Positions 30,916 to 42,424 of a stretch of DNA of 64,000 bases are shown in pieces (position 1 is the first letter of the stretch; each line of letters opens with the position of its first letter). Origin of the DNA: Wolfiporia cocos (lineage: Eukaryota > Basidiomycota > Agaricomycetes > Polyporales > Phaeolaceae). Below the pieces are notes generated by a model. It was not told where the DNA came from. It searched no databases and saw nothing but the letters and a program-made list of their open reading frames with translations. Both the position numbers and the translations under genes were made by a program. The DNA lies in NCBI GenBank assembly GCA_029448655.1, contig JACCLO010000019.1, positions 62,001 through 126,000 on the forward strand, in the 5' to 3' direction.

Positions 30916-30932
30916 AATTGAGCAGCCCTTAT

Positions 30933-31771
30933 GGTGCACGCGTCCCAATTAGGAAGGCAGGTGCATTCATACCTAAAGATTCTGCACTTCACATGTACGT
31001 TCATTCTGCGGGTGGTTGATAATCTCTGAGCACTGTATCGCTAGCATAGTTTTGACCTGAACGACCTGAGGGTCCTATCGCTTTTCACACCATGATTGGC
31101 AAGCATTCTGTATGCTTTTCCGCAGAAATCTTTCGGAACACATTAATCCATCAAACTGTCTTGTAGTTGCGGTGTGACATGCACGATGTACGAAATTGTA
31201 CAATACATATCTTATCTTAAATTCTGTTCCGAAGAAGTTGATGTACTCAATGTTCTGAGCAATACATCCCACTAGCACAAGGCATGAATATTTTTATCTG
31301 AGGAGCCTTTACGTTGATACCGTCGCGCTCTGCGCGCCAAGCTCGTGCCGCAGTGGGAGCTGTCCGGCACGTACTGTGATAGACGCCGGATACCCGGAAT
31401 TTGCCGCTCCCCTATGGTTGCCCCTCCCCATATATATATATAATCTGGGTGGATGTCAGTGTGCACATGTCATATGATAGTGCCGGAGGACCCGACGCCG
31501 CAATTGATTTAGGCTATTGAGAATGCTGAGCATGTACCACATCGGTCACCGGAGAATATGATGATCACTGCTTCAGCAGCTTGTTCGAATGAGTTTTGGG
31601 TCGAGGACGTATGAAGCGAAGGAAATCACAAACTCCCGACAAATATTTCCATCCGTCATGTAGTAATCACCTAGGGTATCAAACGATGGAATAAACGACG
31701 GGAATCAACCTGAACCGCTAAACTGGACCACTAAGGAGAGTGTCAAAATGGGCTTCAGCAATTCTTCAGCA
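30933..31771. other. flank between the KDZ element and the conserved genes
   Basis: About 840 bp with no recognised gene. A short (AT)n run lies at about 31430-31442. The last part may be the 3' untranslated region of the minus-strand gene that follows. Confidence 0.35.
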
Positions 31772-33012
31772 TCAAACATACCTCGAGATCTGCGAAATGG
31801 CCCGCCTCTTGTATGTTCCAAATGGTCCTACAGTCCCCGGACGACCACCAAGCTGACTTGCCCTCACACTCAGCTCCGCGGGCGACATTCTGCCAGACTC
31901 GCTCGGCACGTTGATTTCGGAGCGCGGGATGGCTGCTCGCGATGCTGCAGCCTCCGGATTCCAGATCCCGTTCAGTAGATTACGCAGTTCCTCGTTCTCG
32001 CGCTCGAGCCGTGCGAGCTCGCTTTCTCGTTCGAGTGCCCATTCCGCGGCTGCGAGTCTCCTTTGCAGCATGTCAGGGTCCTCGTCGCTGCTGGTTTCCG
32101 GGTCCAACTCTGGGTCCGCTTCGTCCGTAGGCGCGTCTTCGGGCGTAGTATCAGCTGGATCAGCTTGGTCGCCCCCGCTTGCTGCTGCACCGAGCGTTGC
32201 CGGTGATGGCAATCTTGACGGACCTGCCTGCGCAGATCTACCAAGGGCTTCTGTCGATGTCAGCGCTTCACAAACTTTGACATCCTCCCCATTCAGCTTG
32301 CGCATGACAACACGCAGCAGGCGACCAACCCGCGCGAGGCTCTCCGAGCGGTCGCTGTCCGCAGCAAGAGCGGCTTCTAACGCCTCTGTCTCGCGTTGAG
32401 TGATTACTTGTTCGTAGGCACGCATTAGCGCAAGTTCACGTTCTTGAACTTCAAACTGGGAACAGCAACATGAGATATATGATAATCATTTTGCGGCATG
32501 CTTACAGCGCGGGAACGAAATGAGCTCATTAAGTTCTCGAGTGTTTGTTCATACTCGCGAATGAGCGTATTCAGTTGCCGGTTATCATTTTGCAGTGTCT
32601 GGTTCTCTGCGGACATAGCCGCGTTCATACGCTCCAACTCAGCATCGTACACTTCTGCTGGGATCGTCACCACGTATTGTCTGACCTGAGGACAATAGCT
32701 CTGACCTTTGGGCTTGTCTAGGTTAAAGCTACATTGGTATTTTGAACTTATCTGAGCGATTACAATTGACAACCGTGACTGACCGCCTAAGCACAAAGCC
32801 GGTTTGGGAATGAATTGCTTGTGTCTGCTGTGACGTGAGCACTACGTATAGCTGCACGCTTCATTGATTGTGCGCACCTTGATTTCACTGGCCAGAGTGT
32901 GCAACGACACGGCCGTTGACCGATTCTGACTGAGTTGCTCAGAGACCTCTGAGAGCAACGACCACACGCGCATAATGTCTTGGTCTCCGTTGCTAGAGTC
33001 CATAATCGCCAT
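31772..33012 (-). CDS. coiled-coil protein, SIKE/FGFR1OP2-like (possible STRIPAK subunit)
   Basis: First exon 33012-32878 starts MAIMDSSNGDQDIMRVW and ends with K. The central exon reads YDAELERMNAAMSAENQTLQ and then REYEQTLENLMSSFRSRA, a coiled coil resembling the SIKE/FGFR1OP2 family of STRIPAK (phosphatase-kinase) complexes. A 50-nt intron (32456-32505) leads to FEVQERELALMRAYEQ. The C-terminal half is acidic and low-complexity with a second short coiled coil (LERENEELRNLLN). The splice pattern between 32877 and about 32660 is unclear: one exon reading FVLRR and another FNLDKPK seem likely, but the phases do not close neatly. The last codons near 31772 may also be replaced by a further exon. 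It diverges from the SAP gene, sharing a 370-bp promoter region. Family assignment is tentative; the gene itself is firm. Confidence 0.6.
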
Positions 33013-33382
33013 CGCTGGTATAGATCAGTTTCGTGATACGGGCTAAACAAGCTGCAAAATGTCGCCAGGCGTATCTGGGTTGCACACCCGGTTCAGTTCA
33101 AGTTGAAGCAGGATTGGGAGTTGAGAACGCGCCAATACCAATAATCGTGAGCACGTGGCATTGTGGCCCACCATCAGAAGGGCACAAATATAAACGCCGG
33201 GGCCTCTCAACCTTCTTGATTGCTAGTTTCGAATACGCCGTCTGCAATAACGGATATTGACCCATAGTTTCTCATCTCAAAAGCGCATAGGACGCCTGGT
33301 ACGCACATGCCCTCAGATCATATTAATTTTCCATTATTGTACGTATACCGCCGTAGTCTCACCTCAAGTCTCGCCGTAGGAA
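33013..33382. promoter_or_regulatory. divergent promoter region
   Basis: 370 bp between two genes that start in opposite directions (ATG at 33012 on minus, 33383 on plus). No defined element can be picked out; the interval must hold both promoters. Confidence 0.4.
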
Positions 33383-36156
33383 ATGGCGGGTGAAGGCAGT
33401 CCGAATATGACAGGATCTCTATCTACTGATATAAGCAAGCTCACCGTGCCTCAGCTGAAGGCGCTTTGCAAAGCTTGGAAGATCACCGGTTATTCGAAGC
33501 TAGGCAAGAGTGCTCTGCTACAGAAACTTGTCGACAATGGAGGCATTCAACCATACCAGAAGGATGCAAACCCATGTAAAATACCCGATAATATCAGCGA
33601 AATGGCGCAAGGGCGTGCTGAAGCCGACTATATGCGCAACCTTCAGCACCAGTTGGACGATACATCTACGCATCATACATGTGCTTCTATTCAGCCCGTA
33701 GCAACCGCTTCTGTGGCACAGCCTCTCGCATCCTGCGCGGAAACTGTATCCTCTGGTGCTCCTTTAGCCCTTACCAAGAAGTCGAAATCACAACCACGCG
33801 CAAAGCAACCCAAGGCCGCAAGTGTTGCGACCAAGAGCGATGACCCGTCGTCTGTCGGATTGTACGATGCTTCCAAGCCAGCCTCCGATCAAGCGAAGAC
33901 TACCTCGAATGCTGTTCCTATCCTCGTATCGAATGGTTCATCGGCGCCTGCACTGATAGCTCACGCTGCAGTTGTTTGTCAAACCAGTGATGATGCGCTC
34001 ATAAGACCGCATAAGAGCGTGATTACTGCTGCCTCCCCTGACTTGTATCAGCCCTCTCTACGTACCGGACCCGCTAACAGGACACGAGAAGCGATCTGCT
34101 CAGAGTCAGCTTCTGCGAGAGCTGACTTCATAACTCAATCTCCGGTTGTATCTATTTCTAATCGACGGTCCACGGTTACAAAGAGGACATCTGATGCGCC
34201 CACTATATCTGCAAAGAAGCGCAAGACTGAACCTAGCATCATAGCTCTTGCCGAATCCTTCGTGCTCCCGCCGCCGCCCGTTTCGCGCCCATCCTCGACA
34301 TTCAGAAGCCTGCTACTGCCGACTCATCAGCCTGTTATTCCGACTGCATTACCCAATAAGAATCCTTCAACTAAGCTTGCTTCACGTCCTGACGAAACTC
34401 TGGAATCTGCGACCACGAAGCCAGCCCTCCCTAAGGCGTTTGACGTTAAGAATACAGGAAGACGATTCAAGAAACTTGTTGTATACAAACGCCTCGTCGC
34501 AAACGATCCCCCAAACCTGGAAATGGCGAACGTCAGCAGCTCAGCTCATCAAAGCGTTCAATACCCCCAAGCAATGTCGACTTTAGACTCTTTCAAAGCT
34601 ACGGACAGTAAATTAATGATTCAACATGGCTTGGAGTTGCTACCCGTTTTGCCAATTCCTAATCTTGTCCCAATCTCTCTACCTCCATCGCTATCTCATC
34701 GCAAGCGCATACAGCGATGGGTCATCATCCTGAGCGGGTTATCGGACGAGGAGCGGAGACAATGTAGGCTGGTCTCACGTATGTTCCGCTATGCAGGTAC
34801 GGGAAAGGCACACGGAATATTCTACATTGAACTATGCTAGGGACGGTGATTTTGCAAACAACTGCTGATGACCTTGCTATTACAGTGTACTTATCTGCGT
34901 CTCATTTGCTTGATCGCTACTATAATGGCAAACGCCTCGTACAAGACGTCACTCAGCGATACTCATCCGCTATGATCAACATGTGGCCCTATCTACGAGT
35001 GCGACAGACCGAGGCAATGCAGCGACGTGCGGCGTACGAGTCATCCTTTGTAGCTCATTTCTACAAGACTTGCGGTATACCTGCTCCGATTGCTGATCGG
35101 CTCTGGGCGAGCCCAGATAGCGAACGACAGTTGTCCATCGCCATACGGTAGGCAATACTTAGGTACGATGAAGCCCCACCCGATGACATCTTGTTTGGGA
35201 AAGATTCGTCACTTCTAGGCTGTGGTTCGCACTGTCCGTTGGGAGCGGCAGCAGGGACATGTCATCCAACCCTTGGCTGCACAGAGCCGTCGTCGATACA
35301 CAAGAGGTCATTCAGGGCGAAATCTGGAGTGTCACTACTGCGTTACCGAGCAATTCGGCGCGCCATCTACAACTCAGGGAGACATTCTACGTCCTGGAAG
35401 CCACCTGCGAGGTGATCGGAAGGCAGGCCGATGGCTCTCTTCCAGGAAATGGAAAGCAACACGATCAATCGAACATCAACACATACCCAGCACGAGCGGA
35501 TTGGTCCGCATATATCGCGGAAAATATGCCGTCATCTACTGTAACTCATTCCTGCGGTCGGCTAAATGAGCTAGTGAAGTGGCCAAACCACGAGGAGTAC
35601 GAACGTGGTATAAGCCGTCTGTGGCTTAACCGTGTCAGCGGGGAAGGCAAATTAGGCGAAGTCAAGCGTGTCGTAGCGGAGAGGTATGTTTTTGCTTGCG
35701 TTATCGCAAACAGGTCAGTGATCTCCGCCATCCCTCTGTCCCTGCAATATGGCGATGTAGCTGAATGTTCAAAATCTACAGCATTAGCGGGCGATGGATG
35801 TCAGCAACGAGTATGGCACAGGAGTTCGCTGGCATGCCCAGTCGGACCGACGCCACAGCCAGTAGAATGAAGCCTCCCTCTGTGAATTTGTATCTGCCTG
35901 AGTGAGCGAACGCTTATCCCCTTCCATGCTAGCCTTCTTACGCCCATCTAGACACCATCACGTTGAAAGTGTACATTTCACCACATCCTGCGGACGCACG
36001 ATGCACGGCGCCCTTGCAAGCGTGCAGACTCCGCATAGGGAGTACTACATCTTACGTGACAACGGAATGCAAGTAGGTTGTGAAGAGGAAGGTGTGGCAT
36101 TGGTGTGGCAGGAGGTATTGAAGTGTGACGCGCGGGGCTTGCCCTCAGTCTCCTGA
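33383..36156 (+). CDS. SAP-domain protein, conserved in mushrooms, function unknown
   Basis: Exons 33383-34796, 34886-35147, 35204-35713, 35782-35901 and 35952-36156 join in phase to 836 residues. The N-terminus has a SAP-type helix-extended loop-helix (LTVPQLKALCKAWKITGYSK, then GKSALLQKLVDNG, about residues 14-47), a DNA/RNA-binding fold. About 370 residues of Ser/Pro/Thr-rich disorder with a basic KKRK patch follow. The C-terminal half is ordered: SHRKRIQRWVIILSGLSDEE, RYYNGKRLVQDVTQRYSSAM, GEIWSVTT, FYVLEATCEVIG, RADWSAYI, HEEYERGISRLWLNR, RVVAERY, HVESVHFTTS and TPHREYYILRDNGMQVGCEE. I recognise this as a conserved Agaricomycete protein but not its role. Likely nuclear. Confidence 0.8.
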
Positions 36157-36373
36157 AAACGGCTCCATCGCTAGGCCCGACTACTGTTGCGCGCACCCGA
36201 GAACACGGTTGCGGTTGCTTCAGCCTAAGCAGCACACTGATGATCACGGCTTGCTCTCGGATCCTAGCTGTCTCTGTCATGAATTGAAAATAATGCATGT
36301 CCATTTCTTGATACAATATGCCATGTTTACATCCGCCTCTCTAGCATCGAGCCGACGATAATCCAACGAACAA

Positions 36374-37677
36374 CTACGATGAGCCGAACATGCCCCGGTT
36401 CGAGGACAGCTCCGCACCAAGCTTGTATCCGAGCACCTACGGATTTGCGGCGTCGTCAGTCTGGACCGCGACGCGCAACCAGAGCGGGGCAACATTACCT
36501 TGTCCCAGTCGAGCTTGGAGCGCGTCATCGGGAGCGCCCTCCGGAGACCCTTGAATGTCTTCTCGCTCATCTCCGCGTACGTTTCGTTCAGCGACGTCTG
36601 GTACTTGCCCTCCTCGGCATCGACAAGTGCGAGGACCTTTGACGCGGAGGCTGCGGCGGATGAAGGCGTGATCGCGGGAGGAAGTGGCAGGTCAATGGAG
36701 TGTGTGGTGGAGAGCTGGACCTACGGCACGATCCCATCCGATGTCAAAGGAAGCGAAGGTTCTGGGGAGAGAAACGCACGTTGCCTTGCTCGTAATAGTG
36801 CACGTTCACTAGAATCCTCCCTTTGAGGGTCCTCTCCTCCAAGTCGACAGTGTACTCGGAGCGCCATCGACCGGACCTGGATATGTCTAAGCCACAGCAA
36901 TGGTCATGCAGCAATGGCCGTACCAGTAATTTGAGGGGTTGTACTTATTGGCAACAATCTGAACGTAGTAGCGAGAAGTGAATCCTGATGCGGGGAATAC
37001 GGAGGTGACGCCGTCATGATAGTGAGCAGCGAGATATGTGAGGGAGGCGGATTCCAACGCTGCCCTGGAAGACGGATGAGGAGATGGTACGCGAGATTGA
37101 CTCTTCAGCTGACCGGAATGGCTCTGATTCCTCGTCAGGTTCAACAGGTTCAGGTTCGGACGTTTCCTACTCGTTTATCTCGTAGGTAAGATGAGGTACA
37201 CACATAGAAGATCGTGACACGAACCAGGCTGAGGTGATCAAAGCGGAAGCTGGTGCGAGATCGTGGATCCCAGAACCTATCCGATTCCTCTGTCTCCTCT
37301 CCTTCAGTGCTAGGCTTGGATATCCTCGCAGCTTCACTGATGATGGACTGAAGGTATTCAGCGGTTCCGTGAGTCACCGACATGATCGTGTAGCACGCGA
37401 CGGACGGTGCGTACTTGGTGGTTGTGACCTGGCACATCTGCGGTTGTGAACTGTGCTAGATTGTACTCGCGCAAAGCCGGGAGTAGACCAGCTTGCAACG
37501 ACTCATCGTCCGAGACGATGTTGCGCACATCTGTCCGAAATGGCCTGCCAGGTCGCGTCGCGTTCACGAAGATGAGACACAGGATGTTGACTCGCCGTTC
37601 AGCACGTCGTTGATCTCGCCCGGGGGGGCCTGCAAGAGAAATTTGGACGCAGCCTCGATTTGCTGTGATGGATCCAT
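36374..37677 (-). CDS. CAP1: F-actin-capping protein subunit alpha
   Basis: Eight exons on the minus strand: 37677-37596, 37530-37415, 37347-37225, 37166-37114, 37064-36924, 36876-36780, 36720-36499 and 36436-36374, giving 298 residues, close to the family length. Signature segments are MDPSQQIEAASKFLLQAPPG, NIVSDDESLQAG, EYNLAQFTTADVPGHNHQ, YLAAHYHDGV, VQIVANKYNPSNYWSGRWRS, ILVNVHYYEQGNVQLSTTHS, YQTSLNETYAEMSEKTFKGL, RRALPMTRSKLDWDK and YKLGAELSSNRG. With the beta subunit it caps actin barbed ends and limits filament growth. The first intron (37531-37595) starts GCGAGT, a GC..AG intron. The gene ends tail to tail with the SAP gene, 217 bp apart. No damage seen. Confidence 0.92.
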
Positions 37678-38031
37678 CGCAGTTGAGATAGGGGATCGCT
37701 GGATAGGTAGTTAATGAACGCGGTCGTGTATTGGGACTGAGGAGACGCCCATAGATCGCTGCTCATTACCCAAATCGGCAAGCCGGTACATGTCATAGCT
37801 TCTGTCAATGATTGGCTGTTGCCAGTGCCGTTCTACGTTCACGCTGGATGATATACCGTTGTTTACCCCGAGCTGGTCGAATTTGATTCAAATCGAGCAT
37901 AACAGGTGCAATGTTATTCCATTCCTTTTATGTTTTACAATGCGTCGTACTACGACGCAAGAGGTTTTACAGGACCGAGGATGAAGGAATACATGAGACG
38001 AAACACTACTGTCCGATGTCGACCCACTGCT
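37678..38031. other. capping-protein upstream region, no gene
   Basis: 354 bp between the capping-protein start and the isocitrate lyase stop. It should carry the capping-protein promoter; no specific site recognised. Confidence 0.35.
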
Positions 38032-39916
38032 TTACAACTTAGCAGTGAACTGTGCCTCCGTGACACCTTTGCCCATCGCGGCGGTTGATGACACACCCCC
38101 GGTCACTGTCTTCATGAGGTTGTCCATGTAATCCGCGCCGCTCCACTGTGAGAGAGGTGAGCATGCCTCGAATATTCTGGAGCTATGGCGACGTACCTTC
38201 TGGTGAGTGAGGACGTCACAGCCGATCTCTCGCTCGCGGCTCTGAACGAGTTCGACGTAGGCTTTCATGCCCTCAGTCGCGAACGCCTTTGCGAAGAGGT
38301 CGTTGATGTATGCGTTCGAGTGCAGGCCGGCGAGCTGCACAGGGTATCAGCGCATGTTTGCGTGTATACGCGCAAGTACGGGCTCACCGTGATGAATTGC
38401 CAGCAGAAACCGAGTTTGCCCAGCTGCCACACGAACGCCTTCATATCGTCCTTACTAAGGCCAGCAGCTTCCCAGTTGAAGGACGGGCTCAAGTTGTACG
38501 AGAGCCACTGCTGAGGGCACACGGCGTGCACACCTTCCGCGAACTCCTTCGCCTGCGCAAGGATGGGCTTCTTCGTCTCCATCCACAGCAAGTCCGCATA
38601 GGGCGCGAACGCAATTCCGCGACCCACTGCGGCCTGGGTGCTGCCTTGGTAGCGGTAGAAGCCCTCGCGCGTCCGCGGCGCGTCCCAGTCCCAGTATGGC
38701 ACGTTCTTGAGCCCGAACTCCTTCTTCGCTACCGTGACGGCGGCGGGGTATCCGAGGCCGTTGATGCGCTGCGCGAAGCGCTCAAGCGTGATCGGCGTCG
38801 CCCCTGTCTGTGCACGAAGAGCCCTCGACAGCGTGACGGAGAACAGCTCGCACTTCGCGGCAGCCATCCACTCTTCCTCGACTGCCTCGAGCGCGTCTCC
38901 CGTCTTGCCTGCGTTCTCGGCCTCGTTGAGAACGGTGACAAGCGGGCGGAGGTCGGGGTTCGTCGAGCCAAGGATCCACGGGTGGTCGCGGTCATCGATG
39001 TTAGTCGTGATGAGCGTCGCGGCCTCCGAGTCGGTGCGCGCGATGACGAGGTTGTTCACGCCCATGATGTCGAACTGCAGGCGGATCGCGACCATGCGGT
39101 TGATGTGCTCCTGGATCGGCACGAGCACCTTGCCCGCCATGTGCCCGCACTTCTTCGTGCCCGGCGCCTGGTCCTCGATGTGGATGCCGGCGGCGCCCTT
39201 CTCGACGAACATCTTGGCGAGCTTCATCGTGGCAGTGATGCCTCCGTGTCCGGTGTCGGCGTCGGCGATGATGGGGCGCAGGTAGTCGATCTTTGGTGTC
39301 GAGGCCAGCTCGCTCGGCGACATGTTGGATCGTTCCTCCGCCTGCTTCCTGTCGTGGAAGAGCTGCGCCATGAATAGATGCTCAACCTTGTTTGGGACGG
39401 TGTTGGAAGGGTAGTCTGAAGCGGCGTCAGATAATCCTTTGACATTGTCAGAGTGTTCAAAACGTACCTGCGAGGTCGGGGCCTGGCTCGTGCGTGGAGG
39501 ACGCCGTGCTTGAGGACTGCCAGCCAGAGACGTACACCGTCTCCAAGTACTTCGCCATCTGAGTAACCTGTACTGGGTCGAGACTATGCCCCCTGTCAAT
39601 CTACATCCCTGACATACCCTGCTCGTGTGACTCACGCTCCGTAGGTGTGCGACGGTGTGCCATTCTTGAAGTGCTCTGTGAGGCTTGCCCACAGCTTCTT
39701 GGCCATCACGTCGGAGGGGTATGAGATGGAGAGTGTACCCCGCTTTGACACCGCCTGCGCAGCGGTGTACGGTCGCTTTACCCTCGCAAAACGAGGACCC
39801 TGGCGCGCGCGACGCGTTAGGAGATGCGGGCGGCAAGAGTCAAACATACTCACCTGCCACCATTGCTCTACGCGAGCAACCTCAGCCTGGAAAGCGGCGC
39901 GTTCGTTGGAAGACAT
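38032..39916 (-). CDS. ICL1: isocitrate lyase
   Basis: Exons 39916-39854, 39799-39636, 39583-39468, 39415-38388, 38334-38197 and 38145-38032 give 540 residues, normal for fungal ICL. It splits isocitrate to succinate and glyoxylate in the glyoxylate shunt for growth on acetate and fatty acids. Seen: [32 protein letters not shown] (with the catalytic KKCGH motif), [24 protein letters not shown] and YNLSPSFNW. The C-terminus is AKL, a likely type 1 peroxisomal targeting signal. It is GC-rich with strong codon bias, typical of a highly expressed gene. A 355-codon frame on the opposite strand (38310-39377) is a by-product of this bias. The start MSSNERAAF is chosen as the only good ATG with a clean first exon. 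Confidence 0.96.
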
Positions 39917-40515
39917 GACTAGGACAGCGGGTGGAGGGGGGGATTTGGGGCGTGCACGGATGCACGTCCCTCCATTCTAATGGCCCTTTCATGCACCTCC
40001 CTCTCGTCTAGAACCGATCACTCGTAGAGCAATAGCCGCATGTGATACACTGGAGGTGCGCCAAGAATGGAAACCCCAACCTTGCCGAGTTTACCCGGTG
40101 CGGGGCAGACGAAATAGGCGCCAGCCTGATCCCGATGGTCCACCCTCCTGAAGCCCGTCTTCGCATTTGCTCGGCCGATGCACGTCTCTCCGAATGACGA
40201 ATCCGTCTTCAAGCTCGCCCTGACTCCTTGCTAGCTCGGATGTCCGTGATGACCGCCGCTAATACGCTCTAACGCCCCATCGCAGACCGATGCTATATGA
40301 TCTGCAGAGCCCGGTTGTCGTTTGCGTTGCTTTCGTTCGGATATTGAACGGAGCTGCTTGGAAATGGACGGACTGACATAGCAGTAACGTCGTCATATTA
40401 TCTGCTGTCGCTATACAAGTCATAACTCAAACACTAGAGGGCCTACGACGGCATTTCGGGATACATTGTGCGAACGTTGGAAATGTGGCGCACATGGGCT
40501 GCCATAGCTCGGAGC
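39917..40515. promoter_or_regulatory. isocitrate lyase promoter region
   Basis: About 600 bp upstream of ICL1 and downstream of ALG7. The stretch CACCTCCCTCTCG and a GGGGGGGA tract lie just upstream of the start. Fungal ICL genes are usually carbon-regulated, but no activator site can be assigned with confidence from reading alone. Confidence 0.35.
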
Positions 40516-42424
40516 CTATCGCCTATTTCCGTCATAGACTAGACCCGCCAGCCCATACCGCACGACGAATGCCAGCGCGCTCCCCGCGACCTGCAAAGTC
40601 ACCAGGCATGAGCACCTGAGAGCAAAGAGCGAAGGTTCACAGCGTACCTGCGAACCCATCAGCATCTTCACAAGGCTGTCCTCCTTCATCGGACCAAATC
40701 GGAGCAGAAGCACATTCAACAGCGTCAAGTTTGTCGTCTCGACGATTCGGCCCATGCTCGGCTCTTCCGTGAGCTGCACGAAACCCAGCACCGCCAGCGC
40801 GCGCAGGGCGAGCGTGGCTAGGCGCGAGGGCGGGTGATCTTTGAACGCGGCGTGCGAGGGGTGGAGCAGCCCCGACCCCGGATCGAATCTGCGGGGGACC
40901 GGTAATGTGAATACGCAGTCACCGGGTGTGTGGTTGCCGGTGCCGTATGTGTGGCAGCGGAACAACGAAGGGTCAAGTGATGCGGAGCGGAAGTGCGCAC
41001 CTGGGGACGCGATGGCGCGGGCAGGGAACGAGTCCGAAGAGCTGCGGACAAGAGAGAAGGAAGTTGAAGATTTGGGGAAGGAAGAAGAGGAGGAGTGTCT
41101 TAGAAAAGTGGGCTTGGATGCCGACGACTGCGAACGCCATCCCGGTCACGTAGCAGAGGGTGTCTCCTGGGAAAGCGCGTGCGGGGTACCTGTCGATGAT
41201 GGTGTCAGATTCGATACACAGATTGCATGTTAGTTTGCCCGTAGTGGCGATGTTGGCACGCTTTTGAGATAGACACTCGCCAGTTGTGGTATAAGAACCC
41301 CGCGCACACGCCCACAAGCGGAAGCATGAAGTACAAGCTGAACAGATGGCGCTCGACGAGCTCCCTGCTGCCGTATGCCATGCCGGCACTCCAGACACCA
41401 CCGACCTCAACGCCTGTAGGCCTCCCGAGGAGATATAGAGGGATGCGGAAGCCGAACGGCCATGGTAGATAGAGCAGGTCGTTCAGAATGACAGAGAGCG
41501 CGATGATGAGCGCCTGGCTGACCTCCGAGCCGTTGATCCCCGCGAGGATGTTGATGCTGTTGGTGCAGAACGTTGAGAGGAGGGACATATATACGTAATA
41601 CAGTGGACCTGCGCGTCAGCTCGATTAGCAAGCTGTCCAATTATATCTGCTCAGAAGAGGGTTGGACGACACTTACCCAGGTTAATCAGTGAGCCAAGCA
41701 ACCAGCGTAACGGGATGGGAACCACTACATCCGTCTTACCACCCTCTGAGTAGTAAACCAACAGTAACGGGATGGCTGCTATGATCGGAATTGGGATTTT
41801 ATGCCTCCATCTGATGTCAAAGACGTCATCTAGGAAGCCCAGCATTGTCGCTATCAAAAGAGATAGGATGGAGGAGAGGTAAACTGATAGCTTGGTAGTG
41901 TGACTACGAGGCGGGCCCTGCTACGACAACGTGTCGCTCACCTGCTGATGCGGGAACTCACTGACGACAATACCTTCCCGTATCTTCCTTGGTTGTTGTT
42001 GCTGGTGAGCGAAGAAGTCGGAGAATGCGAATGGGATGAAGACAATCAGGAGCAGGATATATATGGACGCACAGACGAGCCCGAGGCTCTCTGGACTGGA
42101 GCGACGGTGCTCAGATCATCTTCATATGCTTGACAAGTCTAGAATGCTTACTGACACAGGGTCGTCGTATGTCTTCAGCAGATCCCGTCCCTTTAAGTTT
42201 GCTTTCATAAAGATGCCTCCGAGCGCAGGAACAAGGTGCAAAGCGGCCAAGAAAGCTAGTATAGAGAACCCGACACATGCATGCAATGCTGGCATCGGAG
42301 GCGTTGGATCGATTAGTGGTCGCAGAAGGAACCATACTGCAGTAGGTATTAGAGCGAATAGTAGGGTCCTGGACAAAGGCCTTGGACGCAATGTTCCAGA
42401 TGTAACTGTGACTGCTTTGGCCAT
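40516..42424 (-). CDS. ALG7: UDP-GlcNAc:dolichyl-phosphate GlcNAc-1-phosphate transferase
   Basis: Minus-strand exons read 42424-42152, 42109-41942, 41890-41677, 41608-41281, one from 41189, and further exons ending at 40516. The enzyme makes dolichyl-PP-GlcNAc, the first step of N-glycan precursor synthesis in the ER membrane. Landmarks: [10 protein letters not shown] start, [45 protein letters not shown] (Asp-rich loop for Mg-UDP-sugar), [63 protein letters not shown] and the end GLVYDGNRR. Ten or so hydrophobic segments are visible. The intron 41190-41280 begins GCGAGT (GC..AG). A longer open frame upstream (from 42589) is not needed; the ATG at 42424 gives the family-like N-terminus. Confidence 0.93.

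Larger units (their letters stand above)
8689..30929. mobile_element. 22-kb composite KDZ transposon with long terminal inverted repeats
   Basis: Both outer ends read AGGGCTGCTCAATT in inverted orientation (8689-8702 and 30916-30929). Inside them the long arms (9432 onward and back from 30915) start CACCTAACCCTCAC and match over more than 1.6 kb once a solo LTR in the left arm is removed. Between the arms lie a KDZ transposase gene, a viroplasmin-domain gene and an HMG-box gene, all on the plus strand, followed by a nested retrotransposon. The outermost flanks share TAT (8686-8688, 30930-30932), a possible 3-bp target duplication that could be chance. Without later insertions the element would be roughly 12 kb. 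KDZ elements are known from basidiomycetes; this particular cargo and arm structure I describe from the sequence. Stops in two genes suggest it is not autonomous now. Confidence 0.8.

Noticed and set aside
8689..30929. A TET/JBP dioxygenase gene within the KDZ element
   Set aside because: Some fungal KDZ elements carry one, so I looked for the HxD...H iron-binding pattern in the cargo frames and found no credible candidate.
8686..30932. An 8-bp target duplication for the KDZ element
   Set aside because: The 8-bp flanks (GCGACTAT and TATGGTGC) differ. Only TAT matches, which may be chance.
38310..39377. 355-codon open frame on the plus strand
   Set aside because: It is exactly antisense to the large isocitrate lyase exon; strong codon bias of that gene leaves the opposite strand open. 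No domain of its own.
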